A DNA stretch of 21,483 bases, from IMG/VR virus record IMGVR_UViG_3300030101_000694, positions 1 to 21,483 of that record, one strand, 5' to 3'. Origin of the DNA: a virus. The position numbers and the translations under genes are program-made. Of the stretch, positions 7,635 through 16,176 are shown piece after piece; position 1 is the stretch's first letter, and the number at the start of each line of letters is the position of its first letter. A model generated the notes under the pieces. That model was not told the DNA's origin. It searched no databases and saw only the letters and a program-made list of their open reading frames with translations.

Positions 7635-10090
7635 ACGCAGGAAAAGCAGTATATGGAATTTTAAGCACTAACAGCAACGTCACCGCTTTAGTGGGTACTC
7701 GGATATTTCCGGAAATTGCAGAACAAGAAGCGGCAACGCCTTTTATTGTTTATCAATTGCAAAGCGTTGATCCAGATGACACGCACGACGGACCAAGCGA
7801 ATTAGACGAAGTACGATTTGAATTTTTGTGTTATGCTGATACTTATGACCAAGCGGCCGACCTAGGCGAAAAGGTGCGCGGCGCCTTAGATAGAATAAGC
7901 GGCACTTATAACGGTGTTAACGTAGAGAGCGTTCAATTTAATGATGTAGATATAGAGATAGAATATCAACCAAGGCGCTACAGTCAAGTCTTAAAATTTA
8001 CATTTCGCATCAAGCGCGATGACATTACCATAGCTTTAGGCACGCCAGTAACTGGCGCTGTACTAGGCGATTTAAGTGACGTTGATGTTACAGGAGTAAG
8101 CAACGGTCAAGTAGTTGCGTACAACGCCACTAGCGGAAATTGGGAGGCGGCAAACGCAGGCGGTGGCGCAAGTCAATTGAATGATTTAGATGACGTTACA
8201 ATAGACGGCCCGGCAAACTTTGATATTTTACTAAGTGATGGCAGCGGCAACTACGTTAATAGTTCTGTCTTTAATGATGTTTACACCAATATTAAATTAG
8301 GCACTAGTACATCCTTTAATGACGGAGCAAATACAAACAGTCAATTAGAGCTAACAGGGACAACGGCAAAACTTAAAACAGGATCAACACAGTTGTTGCT
8401 TACAGAAGCTTCGCCAGGAGATATAGAATTTATTGTAGCTACAGACGTCAATGGTAATACGGCATTTACAGCTTTACATATAGACGGCCAAACAACTGCA
8501 AGCGTAGCAGATACTATTGTAAAAGCTGGCAACAGTTTAAAATTTGAGGATTCAAGCGGCGATAAAATTTGGTTACGAGTACCCAACGTTTCTGGTGATA
8601 CAACTGTGCTGTTGCCTGCTACTGCTGGGACCCTTGCGCTTACAAGTGATATTGCACATGATTCAGCGGTGCAAGCTAATACCGCAAAGACCTCTTTTCC
8701 TGGCTTTGGAACGAGCGCAGGAACAGCCCTCGAAGGAGATACCGCGATTTTGCAACTGGGAACTACAAGCACGACCGCGCTAGCTGGAGATACCACTACA
8801 ATAAGCACGGCACAAGCTAACGCCATAACAGCAAACACAGCTAAAGTAAGCTATACAGACGCGGCCGCGGTTGCAGCAAATACAGCTAAAACAGGAATAA
8901 CCACCGAGCAAGCAAATGCGATAACGGCCAACACAGCAAAAGTTAGCTATACCGATTCAGCGGCGGTAGCTGCGAACACAGCTAAAACATCATTTCCCGG
9001 CTTTGGCACATCAGCAGGCACAGCCTTGGAGGGAGATACTACATTGTTGCAGTTAGGCACTACGAGTACAACGGCTTTAGCAGGTGACACGACCACTATA
9101 ACAACAGACCAAGCGAATGCAATAACGGCGAACACAACAAAAAATACTTACCCAAGTGCGGACGCCTCTAAGCTCGCAGGTATCGAAACGGGAGCAGATG
9201 TAACGGACGCAACCAACGTACAAGCAGCAGGCGCGTTGATGGCATCAAGCGCACAATTGACGGGAAACCTTGACGTACAAACCAACCAAATAAATACAAC
9301 TACTGCGGACGGTAATATTAAAATAAATCCGAATGGCACGGGCTGCGTTGAAATTATGGGCGATGGTACTGATGACGGTACAACGGGCGCAATACAATTA
9401 AACTGTAGCAACAACCAACACGGTGTAAAAATACAAAGCCCAGCGCACGCAGAAGGCGCAACCTATACATTAACCTTACCAGACTCAGACGGCGAAGCAA
9501 ACCAAGTATTGAAGACAGACGGCAGCGGCGGTTTATCTTGGACGAATCAAACAAGCGGCAGCGGTGGCGGTTTAACTGAAACGCCCTTAGCAACAGTTAC
9601 GGGCCGCGCTCAATTTAGCTCATCTGATGATGGAGAAAGCGTAATATTGGGCGGGGTTTATGGTGTAAATTATTTTAATATGAGCACCGAGCTAGGGAGT
9701 TATGATAGCTCTGCAATTGTCGATACTACTACACTAAACCAACACAACTACAAACACGTATATAGCGCGATATTATTACCGAGCGACAGTAAAAAAGTAC
9801 GAGCAAAAATTACTTACAGAATAGATGACCCAGTAGTAGGTCAAACATGGGGATTTAGTATGTGGAGCGCAAACAATCCAAGCGGCTCAGGTTCTTATGA
9901 CATGACACTAAGAGCACGCAGTAGCGACACAACGCCGCCCAATGATCAATCCATCTATGTATATAACAAAGAATTCACCACAACAAGCGACATAGACGAC
10001 GACGCAATCTATTTTGTTGTTGATCACAGAAGCGGCAGCATAGACGCAACGACCTATATCTATTTTTCTCTTCAACTTTTTCTAGTATAA
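7631..10090 (+). CDS. Tail terminator (DUF3168-like) fused to a long fibre-like region
   Basis: The first 130 of 819 residues resemble DUF3168/SPP1 gp17-type tail terminators: KAVYGILSTNSNVTALVGTRIFP, then TPFIVYQLQS, FEFLCYADTYDQA and VLKFTFRIKRDD. This matches its place after the gp10-like gene. The frame then continues without a stop into sequence typical of marine-phage tail fibres: LSDVDVTGVSNGQVVAYN at about residues 149-166, T/A/N-rich repeats at 350-510, DASKLAGIETGADVTDATN, and a beta-rich C-terminal region from about 650 to 819 that may bind a receptor. No A-rich leader plus ATG was noticed at the junction. If the fusion is real, the fibre part would sit at the neck like a whisker. 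Separate translation or cleavage cannot be excluded. Confidence 0.85.
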   Translation: MNAGKAVYGILSTNSNVTALVGTRIFPEIAEQEAATPFIVYQLQSVDPDDTHDGPSELDEVRFEFLCYADTYDQAADLGEKVRGALDRISGTYNGVNVESVQFNDVDIEIEYQPRRYSQVLKFTFRIKRDDITIALGTPVTGAVLGDLSDVDVTGVSNGQVVAYNATSGNWEAANAGGGASQLNDLDDVTIDGPANFDILLSDGSGNYVNSSVFNDVYTNIKLGTSTSFNDGANTNSQLELTGTTAKLKTGSTQLLLTEASPGDIEFIVATDVNGNTAFTALHIDGQTTASVADTIVKAGNSLKFEDSSGDKIWLRVPNVSGDTTVLLPATAGTLALTSDIAHDSAVQANTAKTSFPGFGTSAGTALEGDTAILQLGTTSTTALAGDTTTISTAQANAITANTAKVSYTDAAAVAANTAKTGITTEQANAITANTAKVSYTDSAAVAANTAKTSFPGFGTSAGTALEGDTTLLQLGTTSTTALAGDTTTITTDQANAITANTTKNTYPSADASKLAGIETGADVTDATNVQAAGALMASSAQLTGNLDVQTNQINTTTADGNIKINPNGTGCVEIMGDGTDDGTTGAIQLNCSNNQHGVKIQSPAHAEGATYTLTLPDSDGEANQVLKTDGSGGLSWTNQTSGSGGGLTETPLATVTGRAQFSSSDDGESVILGGVYGVNYFNMSTELGSYDSSAIVDTTTLNQHNYKHVYSAILLPSDSKKVRAKITYRIDDPVVGQTWGFSMWSANNPSGSGSYDMTLRARSSDTTPPNDQSIYVYNKEFTTTSDIDDDAIYFVVDHRSGSIDATTYIYFSLQLFLV
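8690..9136 (+). repeat. Two 50-codon peptide repeats with scrambled codons in the fibre region
   Basis: Codons at 8690-8839 and 8987-9136 encode nearly the same 50 residues (residues 354-403 and 453-502), starting TSFPGFGTSAGTALEGDT. By hand alignment, 4 residues differ, 15 codons are identical and 31 are synonymous changes. A shorter peptide unit, ANAITANTAKVSYTD, also recurs between them. The peptide is repeated, but the DNA is not closely so. Confidence 0.9.
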
Positions 10091-10230
10091 TGGCACATTT
10101 ACAAAACCCAATACCGATAGAAGAGCTAGCAAGCAATGCAACAAAAGCTGAGCAAACGGAAAAGATAAACGAGCTAGTACGCTTGTTGAATCAAACATGG
10201 TTTACTGACAAAACAATACACACTAAATAA
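10090..10230 (+). CDS. Small protein of unknown function (46 aa)
   Basis: A 46-aa frame starts with an ATG that shares one base with the fibre gene's stop (TAATG), a coupling arrangement used by several genes here. The product, MAHLQNPIPIEELASNATKA at its start, is hydrophilic and largely helical, with no membrane span or known motif. The location after a fibre suggests an assembly role, but nothing in the sequence proves it. It is short enough that chance is possible. The tight start-stop coupling favours a real gene. Confidence 0.6.
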   Translation: MAHLQNPIPIEELASNATKAEQTEKINELVRLLNQTWFTDKTIHTK

Positions 10231-10235
10231 ATATT

Positions 10236-10448
10236 ATGGAACAGATGACGGCGGCAATGATATTTGAATTCATTGCATTACTTGGAGGCGGTATAGCTGC
10301 ATGGACAAAAATTAACCAAGAGGTTACTGTTTTAAAATCGCGTATAATTAATTTAGAAAAGCGCGACGATGACATGGCGAAAAAGCTAGACACCTTACTA
10401 GAAGCTGTCAACGAATTAAAAATTTTACTTGCAAAGCAAGGCATTTAA
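10236..10448 (+). CDS. Small membrane-anchored coiled-coil protein
   Basis: The 70-aa product has an N-terminal hydrophobic segment (about residues 7-22, MIFEFIALLGGGIAAW) followed by a charged helical heptad-like region (EVTVLKSRIINLEKRDDDMAKKL and beyond). This layout, one membrane helix and a cytoplasmic or periplasmic coiled coil, occurs in small phage proteins related to lysis or infection, but the family is not certain. It sits between the fibre and tail-tube genes rather than beside the endolysin. The ATG at 10236 follows an AT-rich spacer of 5 nt after the preceding small gene. Confidence 0.75.
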   Translation: MEQMTAAMIFEFIALLGGGIAAWTKINQEVTVLKSRIINLEKRDDDMAKKLDTLLEAVNELKILLAKQGI

Positions 10449-10479
10449 CCAATGAATCATTTTACCGTAAATTGCACGC

Positions 10480-10647
10480 ATGAAGGTTAAAATAATTAAG
10501 GCTTGTAAGCTTGCAGGTAACAACTGGAAGAAAGGCGATCAGCCTAGCGTGCACCCATTCTTTGCTAATGAATTATTAGAAAGGGGTTATATTGCAGGCG
10601 AAATAGATTTTGAACAAGAAGAATTAGAAAACAATGGCGATATTTAA
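10480..10647 (+). CDS. Small conserved-type protein upstream of the tail tube (55 aa)
   Basis: This frame encodes MKVKIIKACKLAGNNWKKGD at its start, then a helical stretch with FFANELLERGYIAG and an acidic tail. The pattern of a short beta strand, a G-x-x-W/Y-K-x-G-D turn and a helix ending in L-x-x-R-G-Y resembles small phage proteins often found between head and tail genes. Their function is unknown to me. It overlaps the tail tube gene by 14 nt in another frame, which suggests coupled translation with that highly expressed gene. Confidence 0.65.
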   Translation: MKVKIIKACKLAGNNWKKGDQPSVHPFFANELLERGYIAGEIDFEQEELENNGDI

Positions 10648-11044
10648 CGGCACAGATTTAGGCGTGTACATCGGCACTACATTGATAGCCGCGGCCACTG
10701 ATGTAACATTATCTTTAAACGCTGAAACAATTGATATTACAACTAAAGACAGCTCTGCATTTCGTGAACTTTTGCCCGGATTGCGAAGCGGCTCAATGTC
10801 TGTAAATGGTTTAATTGATTACGTTGACGCTTCTAACAAGGACTTTCTAGATTTGTATGGTGCATGGGAGGCACGAACAGAACTTACTTTAAAATTTAGT
10901 AAAGCGACACTTGCAACTGGCGAGGCTAGTTTTTCAGCCAATGCATATATAACCAGCTTAGAACAATCAGGAGGCACAGAAGACACAGCAACTTACAGCG
11001 CTACCTTTGAACTGACTGGAACAATAGACGAAACTGTAGCTTAA
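10634..11044 (+). CDS. Major tail tube protein
   Basis: The 136-aa product matches the TP901-1-type major tail protein family: it opens with a beta strand and loop (MAIFNGTDLGVYIGTTLIAA), continues with TLSLNAETIDITTKDSSAF and a central LPGLRSGSMSVNGLIDY, and ends with beta strands (AYITSLEQSGG, ATYSATFELTGTI). Hexameric rings of this protein stack to form the tail tube around the tape measure. Length is normal for the family. It precedes the tail chaperone genes, the classical order, and shares one base with the next start codon (TAATG). Confidence 0.92.
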   Translation: MAIFNGTDLGVYIGTTLIAAATDVTLSLNAETIDITTKDSSAFRELLPGLRSGSMSVNGLIDYVDASNKDFLDLYGAWEARTELTLKFSKATLATGEASFSANAYITSLEQSGGTEDTATYSATFELTGTIDETVA

Positions 11045-11328
11045 TGATAGAAATTGATGGCAATGAATACCCGGTGCGGTATTCTATGAAGGCGTTAAAG
11101 AAGTTTGAACGCAAAGCAAAAGTGAACGTTTTTAGCTTGTCCGATCCTTCTAAGCTGTCGGCAGATGCTTGCGCCTTTCTTTGTTACGTTGGTGTTGAAT
11201 GCGGTTGCAAATTCGAAGGCATAGATTTTGATATTGAGTTGCAAGATTTTGAGGAGTACATAACGCTTGCACACGTCACACAATGCTTTGACGTGCTTGG
11301 CGAATACAGCGACCAAAAAAAAGCGTAG
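11044..11328 (+). CDS. Tail assembly chaperone, short form (gpG-like)
   Basis: This 94-aa protein lies exactly where siphophages encode the first tail assembly chaperone, between tail tube and tape measure. It begins MIEIDGNEYPVRYSMKALKK and contains an acidic helical region, typical of this loosely conserved class. The frame ends with CAA AAA AAA GCG TAG. The run of eight A residues just before the stop allows a -1 slip into the frame that encodes the next domain, giving a 207-aa long form. Both forms usually coat the tape measure during assembly in related phages. Confidence 0.82.
   Translation: MIEIDGNEYPVRYSMKALKKFERKAKVNVFSLSDPSKLSADACAFLCYVGVECGCKFEGIDFDIELQDFEEYITLAHVTQCFDVLGEYSDQKKA
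11315..11322 (+). promoter_or_regulatory. A8 slippery site for -1 ribosomal frameshifting
   Basis: Eight A residues at 11315-11322 contain the slippery heptamer A AAA AAA in the zero frame of the upstream chaperone, four nucleotides before its stop codon (GCG lies between). After a -1 slip, reading continues as AGC GTA GAC and stays open to 11666. No pseudoknot was identified by eye. Confidence 0.85.
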
Positions 11329-11666
11329 ACGGTGCTGAAAAGGCTGTAAGCTGGCAGGACATTATTAAAATGGGGTTAGGTGTATTACGCTTAACCCCTT
11401 CTGCTTTTTGGTCTATGACGTTTGGCGAATTAAGTTTAGCCTTAGAAGCCAACAGAGAAACCGCAGAAATGCAAGAGCGTTTTGAATGGGAGCGCACAAG
11501 ATGGCTTGCAACTATATTTATGCAACCTCACCTGAAAAAAGGCCGTAAATTGCGTCCTAAGGATTTAATGTTGTTCCCTTGGGAAAGGCCAAAGCGAAAC
11601 CAACATAACTTAACGCAGAAAGAATTAATACAACGAATTAAGGAACGCGACGAATGGCAAAGTTAA
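11322..11666 (+). CDS. Tail assembly chaperone extension (gpT-like), made by -1 frameshift
   Basis: This is the second part of a predicted join(11044..11322, 11322..11666), 207 aa in total. The extension reads SVDGAEKAVSWQDIIKMGLG and then VLRLTPSAFWSMTFGELSLA, a pattern seen in tail chaperones of gene-transfer-agent type (W-x-x-x-x-x-x-GLG-x-LRL-x-P-x-x-FW-x-M-T). Part of that pattern, SWQDIIK, lies upstream of the only ATG (11370), so independent initiation there would cut the domain. This supports frameshifting. The extension ends 13 nt inside the tape measure gene. Confidence 0.8.
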   Translation, partial: SVDGAEKAVSWQDIIKMGLGVLRLTPSAFWSMTFGELSLALEANRETAEMQERFEWERTRWLATIFMQPHLKKGRKLRPKDLMLFPWERPKRNQHNLTQKELIQRIKERDEWQS

Positions 11667-13654
11667 ACGAGCTCATTGTAACGATAGGCGCAAAAACAAC
11701 GCAATTTGACAAAGCACTAGGCGCGAGCATGTCCAAAATGCGAAACTTTGGACGCAACACAAAGCGTCTTGGGGAATCTATGACGCGCTCATTGACAATG
11801 CCAATAGCTGGCCTTGGTTTAGCTGCAGTAAAATCAGCCGCAGATTTGGAAGCTATGGAAACAAGCTTTATTAGCTTGACTGGTGGAGCGAAAGAGGCGG
11901 CCGACATGATGCAGAATTTGAACGAGTTTACTGCAAAGACACCGTTTCAAATTGAAGCCGTTGCCAAGTCAGCGCGCCAGCTTATTGCGTCAGGTACAGG
12001 TATTAATGATGTTAATGAACAGTTGCAATTTCTTGGAGACATTGCGGCAACAAGCGGTCAACCTATTGATGAGATTGCTGCAATCTTTGCTAAGGTAAAT
12101 GCAAAGGGCAAGGTTGAGCTTGAGAACCTGAACCAGCTTGCAGAGCGCGGCATACCAATCTTCACCGCATTAGCTGACGCTACGGGCTTGCCAGCCGACA
12201 AGCTTGGCGCAGGTGCTGTAAGCGTTGAACAATTTAATGATACGTTAAAAGGGTTTGCAACAGAAGGCGGTTTTGCTGCTGGCGCTATGGAACGTCTAAG
12301 CCAAACAGCATCCGGCAAATTTAGCACAGCACTTGATAATCTGAAGCTGGCAGGCGCAGCTTTAGCCCAGGATTTAATGCCTGTTGTAAAAGATATATTA
12401 GACGGCTTTGTTAACTTGATGCAAGCAATAACAAGGCTGTCACCAGAAACAAAAAAGTTTGCACTTATTGCGGCAGGCGTCGCGGCTGCTTTAGGTCCGT
12501 TACTTATGGTGTTGCCTGCGTTGCTTAGTCCAATTGGTTTGGTCGTTGGTGCGGTTGTGGCGCTAGGTATTGCCATAGTGACTTTTGCCGATGAGATTGC
12601 AGGACCATTAACAAAGGTCATAAACTTCTTTGTCACACTATTTAACGAAAGTTCAGCAGTGCGGGCTATTATTGGCAGCATCAAGGCGGTTGTGCAATTT
12701 GTATTTAGTTTTTTTGCGTTTGCAGTGGAAAGCGTAATTGGGGCATTCACTGACCTCGGCAAAATTATAAGCGCCATATTGTCCGGCGATTTAGACGAAA
12801 TAGGCAAATCTATAAGTAATGCTTTTTCCAATGCAGCAGAACGAACTGCAGAGTTTGGTAGAAAAGCAGCAGAAAATTTTAAGGAAACTGTTGAAGATTT
12901 TTTAACGCGCGAGCCTATAGAGTTGTTTACCAAGGAAGGTGTTGCGGAATCCCTGAAGACTCTTGGAGGTTTGACTAACTTGCTTCCTAGTGCGCCTAGT
13001 TCAGGTCAAGCAAGTACAGCAGAACCTGCTATACAACGTATAGATAACGGCATACCAAGCCCTGAACTAATCAAACGGGCAAGCACCGCGGTAAGTGATT
13101 TAACAGAAGGACAAGCAAATTTAAATAGTGAAATAGGCGTAAGCGTTAGTATGGCAGGTCAAATGGAATCGGCTTTTGTTGGAATTGGTTTAGCGCTTGG
13201 CGGTTTAATTACTGGTACTGCAACTTTAGCTGAAGTATTCGGGCAAACTATTGCAGGGCTAGCAAACTTATTGATTGATTTAGGCGCCCAGTTTATTGCG
13301 GCAGGTGTGGCAGCAACAGCTTTTTACGCTAATCTTATAGCCAACCCTATCGCCGCTATTGCAGCAGGGGTTGCGCTCGTTGCTGCTGGCGCAGTTATCA
13401 AAGGCTTACAGTCTCGAATGGAAGGCTCGCCGCCAGCGCTTGCTGAAGGTGGTTTAGCTTTTGGCCCTACGCTTGCAATGGTAGGCGATAACCAAGGCGC
13501 CGGAGTTGACCCGGAAGTAATAGCGCCATTGAGTAAATTACAGGGTATGATGGGCGGCCAAGCTGTACAGGTGACAGGCAAAATTTCAGGCCGTGACATA
13601 TTGTTAACGAGTGAACGCAATGCAATTGACCGTAACCGCGTAAGAGGGTTTTAA
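11654..13654 (+). CDS. Tape measure protein
   Basis: The 666-aa protein sets tail length and is ejected with the DNA. The N-terminus (residues 1-65: ELIVTIGAKTTQFDKAL, then TRSLTMPIAGLGLAAVKSAA) and the block up to residue 240 (FTAKTPFQIEAVAKSARQLI, AKGKVELENLNQLAERGIPI) are characteristic tape-measure sequences. Hydrophobic stretches lie at about 269-311, 340-365, 505-520 and 550-585, as expected for the membrane-inserting part. The C-terminal part has ALAEGGLAFGPTLAMVGDN, also common in this family. At about 0.15 nm per residue it predicts a tail near 100 nm. It overlaps the chaperone extension by 13 nt and is followed without a gap by the next gene. Confidence 0.95.
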   Translation: MAKLNELIVTIGAKTTQFDKALGASMSKMRNFGRNTKRLGESMTRSLTMPIAGLGLAAVKSAADLEAMETSFISLTGGAKEAADMMQNLNEFTAKTPFQIEAVAKSARQLIASGTGINDVNEQLQFLGDIAATSGQPIDEIAAIFAKVNAKGKVELENLNQLAERGIPIFTALADATGLPADKLGAGAVSVEQFNDTLKGFATEGGFAAGAMERLSQTASGKFSTALDNLKLAGAALAQDLMPVVKDILDGFVNLMQAITRLSPETKKFALIAAGVAAALGPLLMVLPALLSPIGLVVGAVVALGIAIVTFADEIAGPLTKVINFFVTLFNESSAVRAIIGSIKAVVQFVFSFFAFAVESVIGAFTDLGKIISAILSGDLDEIGKSISNAFSNAAERTAEFGRKAAENFKETVEDFLTREPIELFTKEGVAESLKTLGGLTNLLPSAPSSGQASTAEPAIQRIDNGIPSPELIKRASTAVSDLTEGQANLNSEIGVSVSMAGQMESAFVGIGLALGGLITGTATLAEVFGQTIAGLANLLIDLGAQFIAAGVAATAFYANLIANPIAAIAAGVALVAAGAVIKGLQSRMEGSPPALAEGGLAFGPTLAMVGDNQGAGVDPEVIAPLSKLQGMMGGQAVQVTGKISGRDILLTSERNAIDRNRVRGF

Positions 13655-16045
13655 ATGGCTGATCCTATCCGACTACATGCCGAGTTTACTGATGACCTCG
13701 GCACTACGTACAAGTTAAATATTCATCAGCAAGGGTTTGGTGCAAGCAGCACAGAATTTAATTTAGGTGCTGACGGCTTCACCTTACGTTATAGCGGCAA
13801 CAATGAAGACCGCATGCAGCCAATCATAGGAAGTGAGGTTACATTTACATTCATAGAAAACGTAGCAGCGCACACTACCTTTCTCACGGCCTTAGCCACA
13901 AGCGAAGACGCCGACTTTACAGTTAGCATATTCAAAGACCCAGACGGGGCAAATACTTTGTTTTGGACTGGCGTTTTATTGCATGAGCAGGTCGAGCTAC
14001 AAGATGAAGCCTTTCCAATTCAAAACACCTTGACGGCGGTGGATGATTTAGGCAATCTTAAAAACATTAAATACGATGACAACGGCTCATTTTATACAGG
14101 CCAAGAAACTATAGCCGCACACCTTAACAGGTTATTAAATAAAACACGCGCTTTGCACGTATATGCTAGTGGCGATGTGTTTCTAAAGTATGCTAACGAT
14201 TTTAAACCTACAACGTTTTTGAGCGTTAACGCTTTTGTAGAGCTGTTAATAGCTCACGGCGCATTTTATAATCAAGATAATGCAGGCAACGCGCAAGGGT
14301 TAGACTGTTTTACGGTGCTCAAAAATTTTGCTATAACATTTAATGCTCGCGTCTTTTTCGCTGAAGGCTGTTTCTATTTTGTGCCCCTTGGGTCTGTTGA
14401 AAATAACAGTACAATAGATTTTTTTACTGTGACAAAAGCAGGTACTGTTAGCGCTAGCGCTACCGCAATAAACACGCTGCTTACGGTTGATACTGATATG
14501 AAGCGCTTGCGCGGCGGTGTTACTACATTTTTGCCGCCTCTTAACAAAGTTCAAAGGGTTTGGCGAACAGATGCAAATTTACCTTTATTGGGTCCTGTAA
14601 CGCAATATTTAAATACTACTGGAATACTTTTTGCAGAGGCGTTAGGCACTGTTATAAATGATGACCAGTTAGCTTATGATAATGGGACAGAATTTAGAAT
14701 CAGGTTTGCGTATGCTCACGAAATTGAGGGTGATTCTTCAATAACAGGTGAAGATCGTTGGGCTTATCTGGTCCTAAAAATACAGATTAAAGTGGGCAAT
14801 TTGTATTATAACAACACACTGTCTGCTGGTCAAGAATTTACTATTTTTTATAATCCTGACGAGACTTTTAATGTGAATAGTATGAGCTTTACTAATCCGG
14901 CCTGGAGTTCCTCGCCCGGTCATTTTCATATACCTGTGACCGCTGGTAATAGTTATATCGATTTAGAAACTGGTTTCTGTTACGCAGGCAATGGCGGGGG
15001 GGTTGACACATCTATTAATCTTGGGACTTCTGGAAACCCTACTATTATAGATTTACAACCAATAACAAGTGCGCAAACAGGCATAAGCGTTACGGTCAAT
15101 GTGCAAGGTTATGACCGTACAGTTACGGAAATTCCAAATTTAACAACCTCTAGCGCTTTTGGTTTTTTAGAAAATTTTGGGATGCATGCAATAAACGGAG
15201 GTGCGACAAACGGTGACCAAGTTGTTTACGAGGCAAATACAACTTCTCAAAACCAAGAAGTTTTAACGCAAGACGAAGTAGTTATAGGTTCTGGTGTCTT
15301 TCCGCATTATCGTAATTTTAAAAGAAATGATGTTAACACTGAAAACGTTGACAGCTTTGCAAGCTTTGCAAATAGTAGTGCAACACTAAGCATACATCAA
15401 CTAGCCGTTAAGGAAATTTTAGCAGGTCAAAATAATAGCATTCGTGTAAAACGTGGCACTTTATACAAAACTTTTGTAAGCCCTTTAAACGTTGTCAAAT
15501 TTAGTACGCGCAATTTTTTGCCGTTTGAAACTGCCTTTATCGCTAGGGCTGTGCAAGCTGAATATGAAGCGTTTCATATTGCTTCAGACAATACAAATAT
15601 AAGCACACCAACACCCGTAATAATTGACACACATGAGCCAATTAATGGGGGTGAACCTTCGCACGGCTTTTTTGGATTATTGGAAACCTCAGAAGACACT
15701 ATTGCACCGCACATATTCGAGCGCTTTTTACAGCAGCCGGTTCACACACTAACTACTAGGTCCACCCGTACCGATGCCCTTACAAGCGTGCAACAAGTTA
15801 CCTTAGTTGGATATGCTGGCTCCGCTGGCACTGGTACAATACAATTGCCAGCCGTTGCAAATTATGACGGTGCAATTATTACAATTGTTGCGAACGACAC
15901 AGTAAGCGCTAGCAATATTGTTAGTGTAGTACCAGCATCAGGCGATACAAGCGCAACCATTAACGGCGCTTCTAGTTTCAGCCTAAATACGGCTTACGAA
16001 TCTGTTCAATTTTTGTGCAGCGGTGGGCAGTGGTATATAGTTTAA
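13655..16045 (+). CDS. Large distal tail / baseplate protein
   Basis: This 796-aa protein begins at the base after the tape measure stop, a position used for distal tail and tail-hub proteins. Residues 38-66 (LGADGFTLRYSG, MQPIIGSEVTFTF) and the following strand-rich block with GVLLHEQVELQDEAFPI look like the N-terminal ring domain of large tail-tip proteins in Bacteroidota phages. The C-terminal 87 residues (710-796) begin with TSVQQVTLVGYAGSAGTGTI and end GGQWYIV, resembling the tip of fibre proteins that display a small beta domain. The protein may combine hub and receptor-contact roles. No enzymatic motif was seen. The family is inferred mainly from order and general character. Confidence 0.75.
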   Translation: MADPIRLHAEFTDDLGTTYKLNIHQQGFGASSTEFNLGADGFTLRYSGNNEDRMQPIIGSEVTFTFIENVAAHTTFLTALATSEDADFTVSIFKDPDGANTLFWTGVLLHEQVELQDEAFPIQNTLTAVDDLGNLKNIKYDDNGSFYTGQETIAAHLNRLLNKTRALHVYASGDVFLKYANDFKPTTFLSVNAFVELLIAHGAFYNQDNAGNAQGLDCFTVLKNFAITFNARVFFAEGCFYFVPLGSVENNSTIDFFTVTKAGTVSASATAINTLLTVDTDMKRLRGGVTTFLPPLNKVQRVWRTDANLPLLGPVTQYLNTTGILFAEALGTVINDDQLAYDNGTEFRIRFAYAHEIEGDSSITGEDRWAYLVLKIQIKVGNLYYNNTLSAGQEFTIFYNPDETFNVNSMSFTNPAWSSSPGHFHIPVTAGNSYIDLETGFCYAGNGGGVDTSINLGTSGNPTIIDLQPITSAQTGISVTVNVQGYDRTVTEIPNLTTSSAFGFLENFGMHAINGGATNGDQVVYEANTTSQNQEVLTQDEVVIGSGVFPHYRNFKRNDVNTENVDSFASFANSSATLSIHQLAVKEILAGQNNSIRVKRGTLYKTFVSPLNVVKFSTRNFLPFETAFIARAVQAEYEAFHIASDNTNISTPTPVIIDTHEPINGGEPSHGFFGLLETSEDTIAPHIFERFLQQPVHTLTTRSTRTDALTSVQQVTLVGYAGSAGTGTIQLPAVANYDGAIITIVANDTVSASNIVSVVPASGDTSATINGASSFSLNTAYESVQFLCSGGQWYIV

Positions 16046-16053
16046 AGTGCAAA

Positions 16054-16176
16054 ATGGTTTATATTATCTTAGCGACAGTCATTGTTAATATTATCTACAA
16101 GGCTAGACAATACGGCCGAGGTGATTTAGCTGACGTTATAATTTTTATTGCAGCTATTTCTTTAGTTCTATTGTGA
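16054..16176 (+). CDS. Two-span membrane protein of 40 aa, candidate holin
   Basis: The frame from ATG 16054 encodes a 40-aa peptide with a hydrophobic helix at residues 2-14 (VYIILATVIVNII), a basic turn KARQYGRG, and a second hydrophobic helix at 26-40 (ADVIIFIAAISLVLL). A hairpin of two membrane helices next to an endolysin gene is the typical form of a class II holin. Its stop overlaps the GTG start of the peptidase by 4 nt (GTGA), supporting a coupled lysis pair. It is shorter than most holins (about 65 aa or more), so the call stays tentative. Confidence 0.6.
   Translation: MVYIILATVIVNIIYKARQYGRGDLADVIIFIAAISLVLL

Noticed and set aside
8341-8838. 165-codon minus-strand frame in the fibre repeats
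   Set aside because: Produced by the biased composition of T/A/N-rich codons on the plus strand.
12058-12933. 291-codon open frame on the minus strand
   Set aside because: It lies wholly inside the tape measure gene in antisense; the sequence is low in recognisable motifs and all neighbours read in the plus direction.
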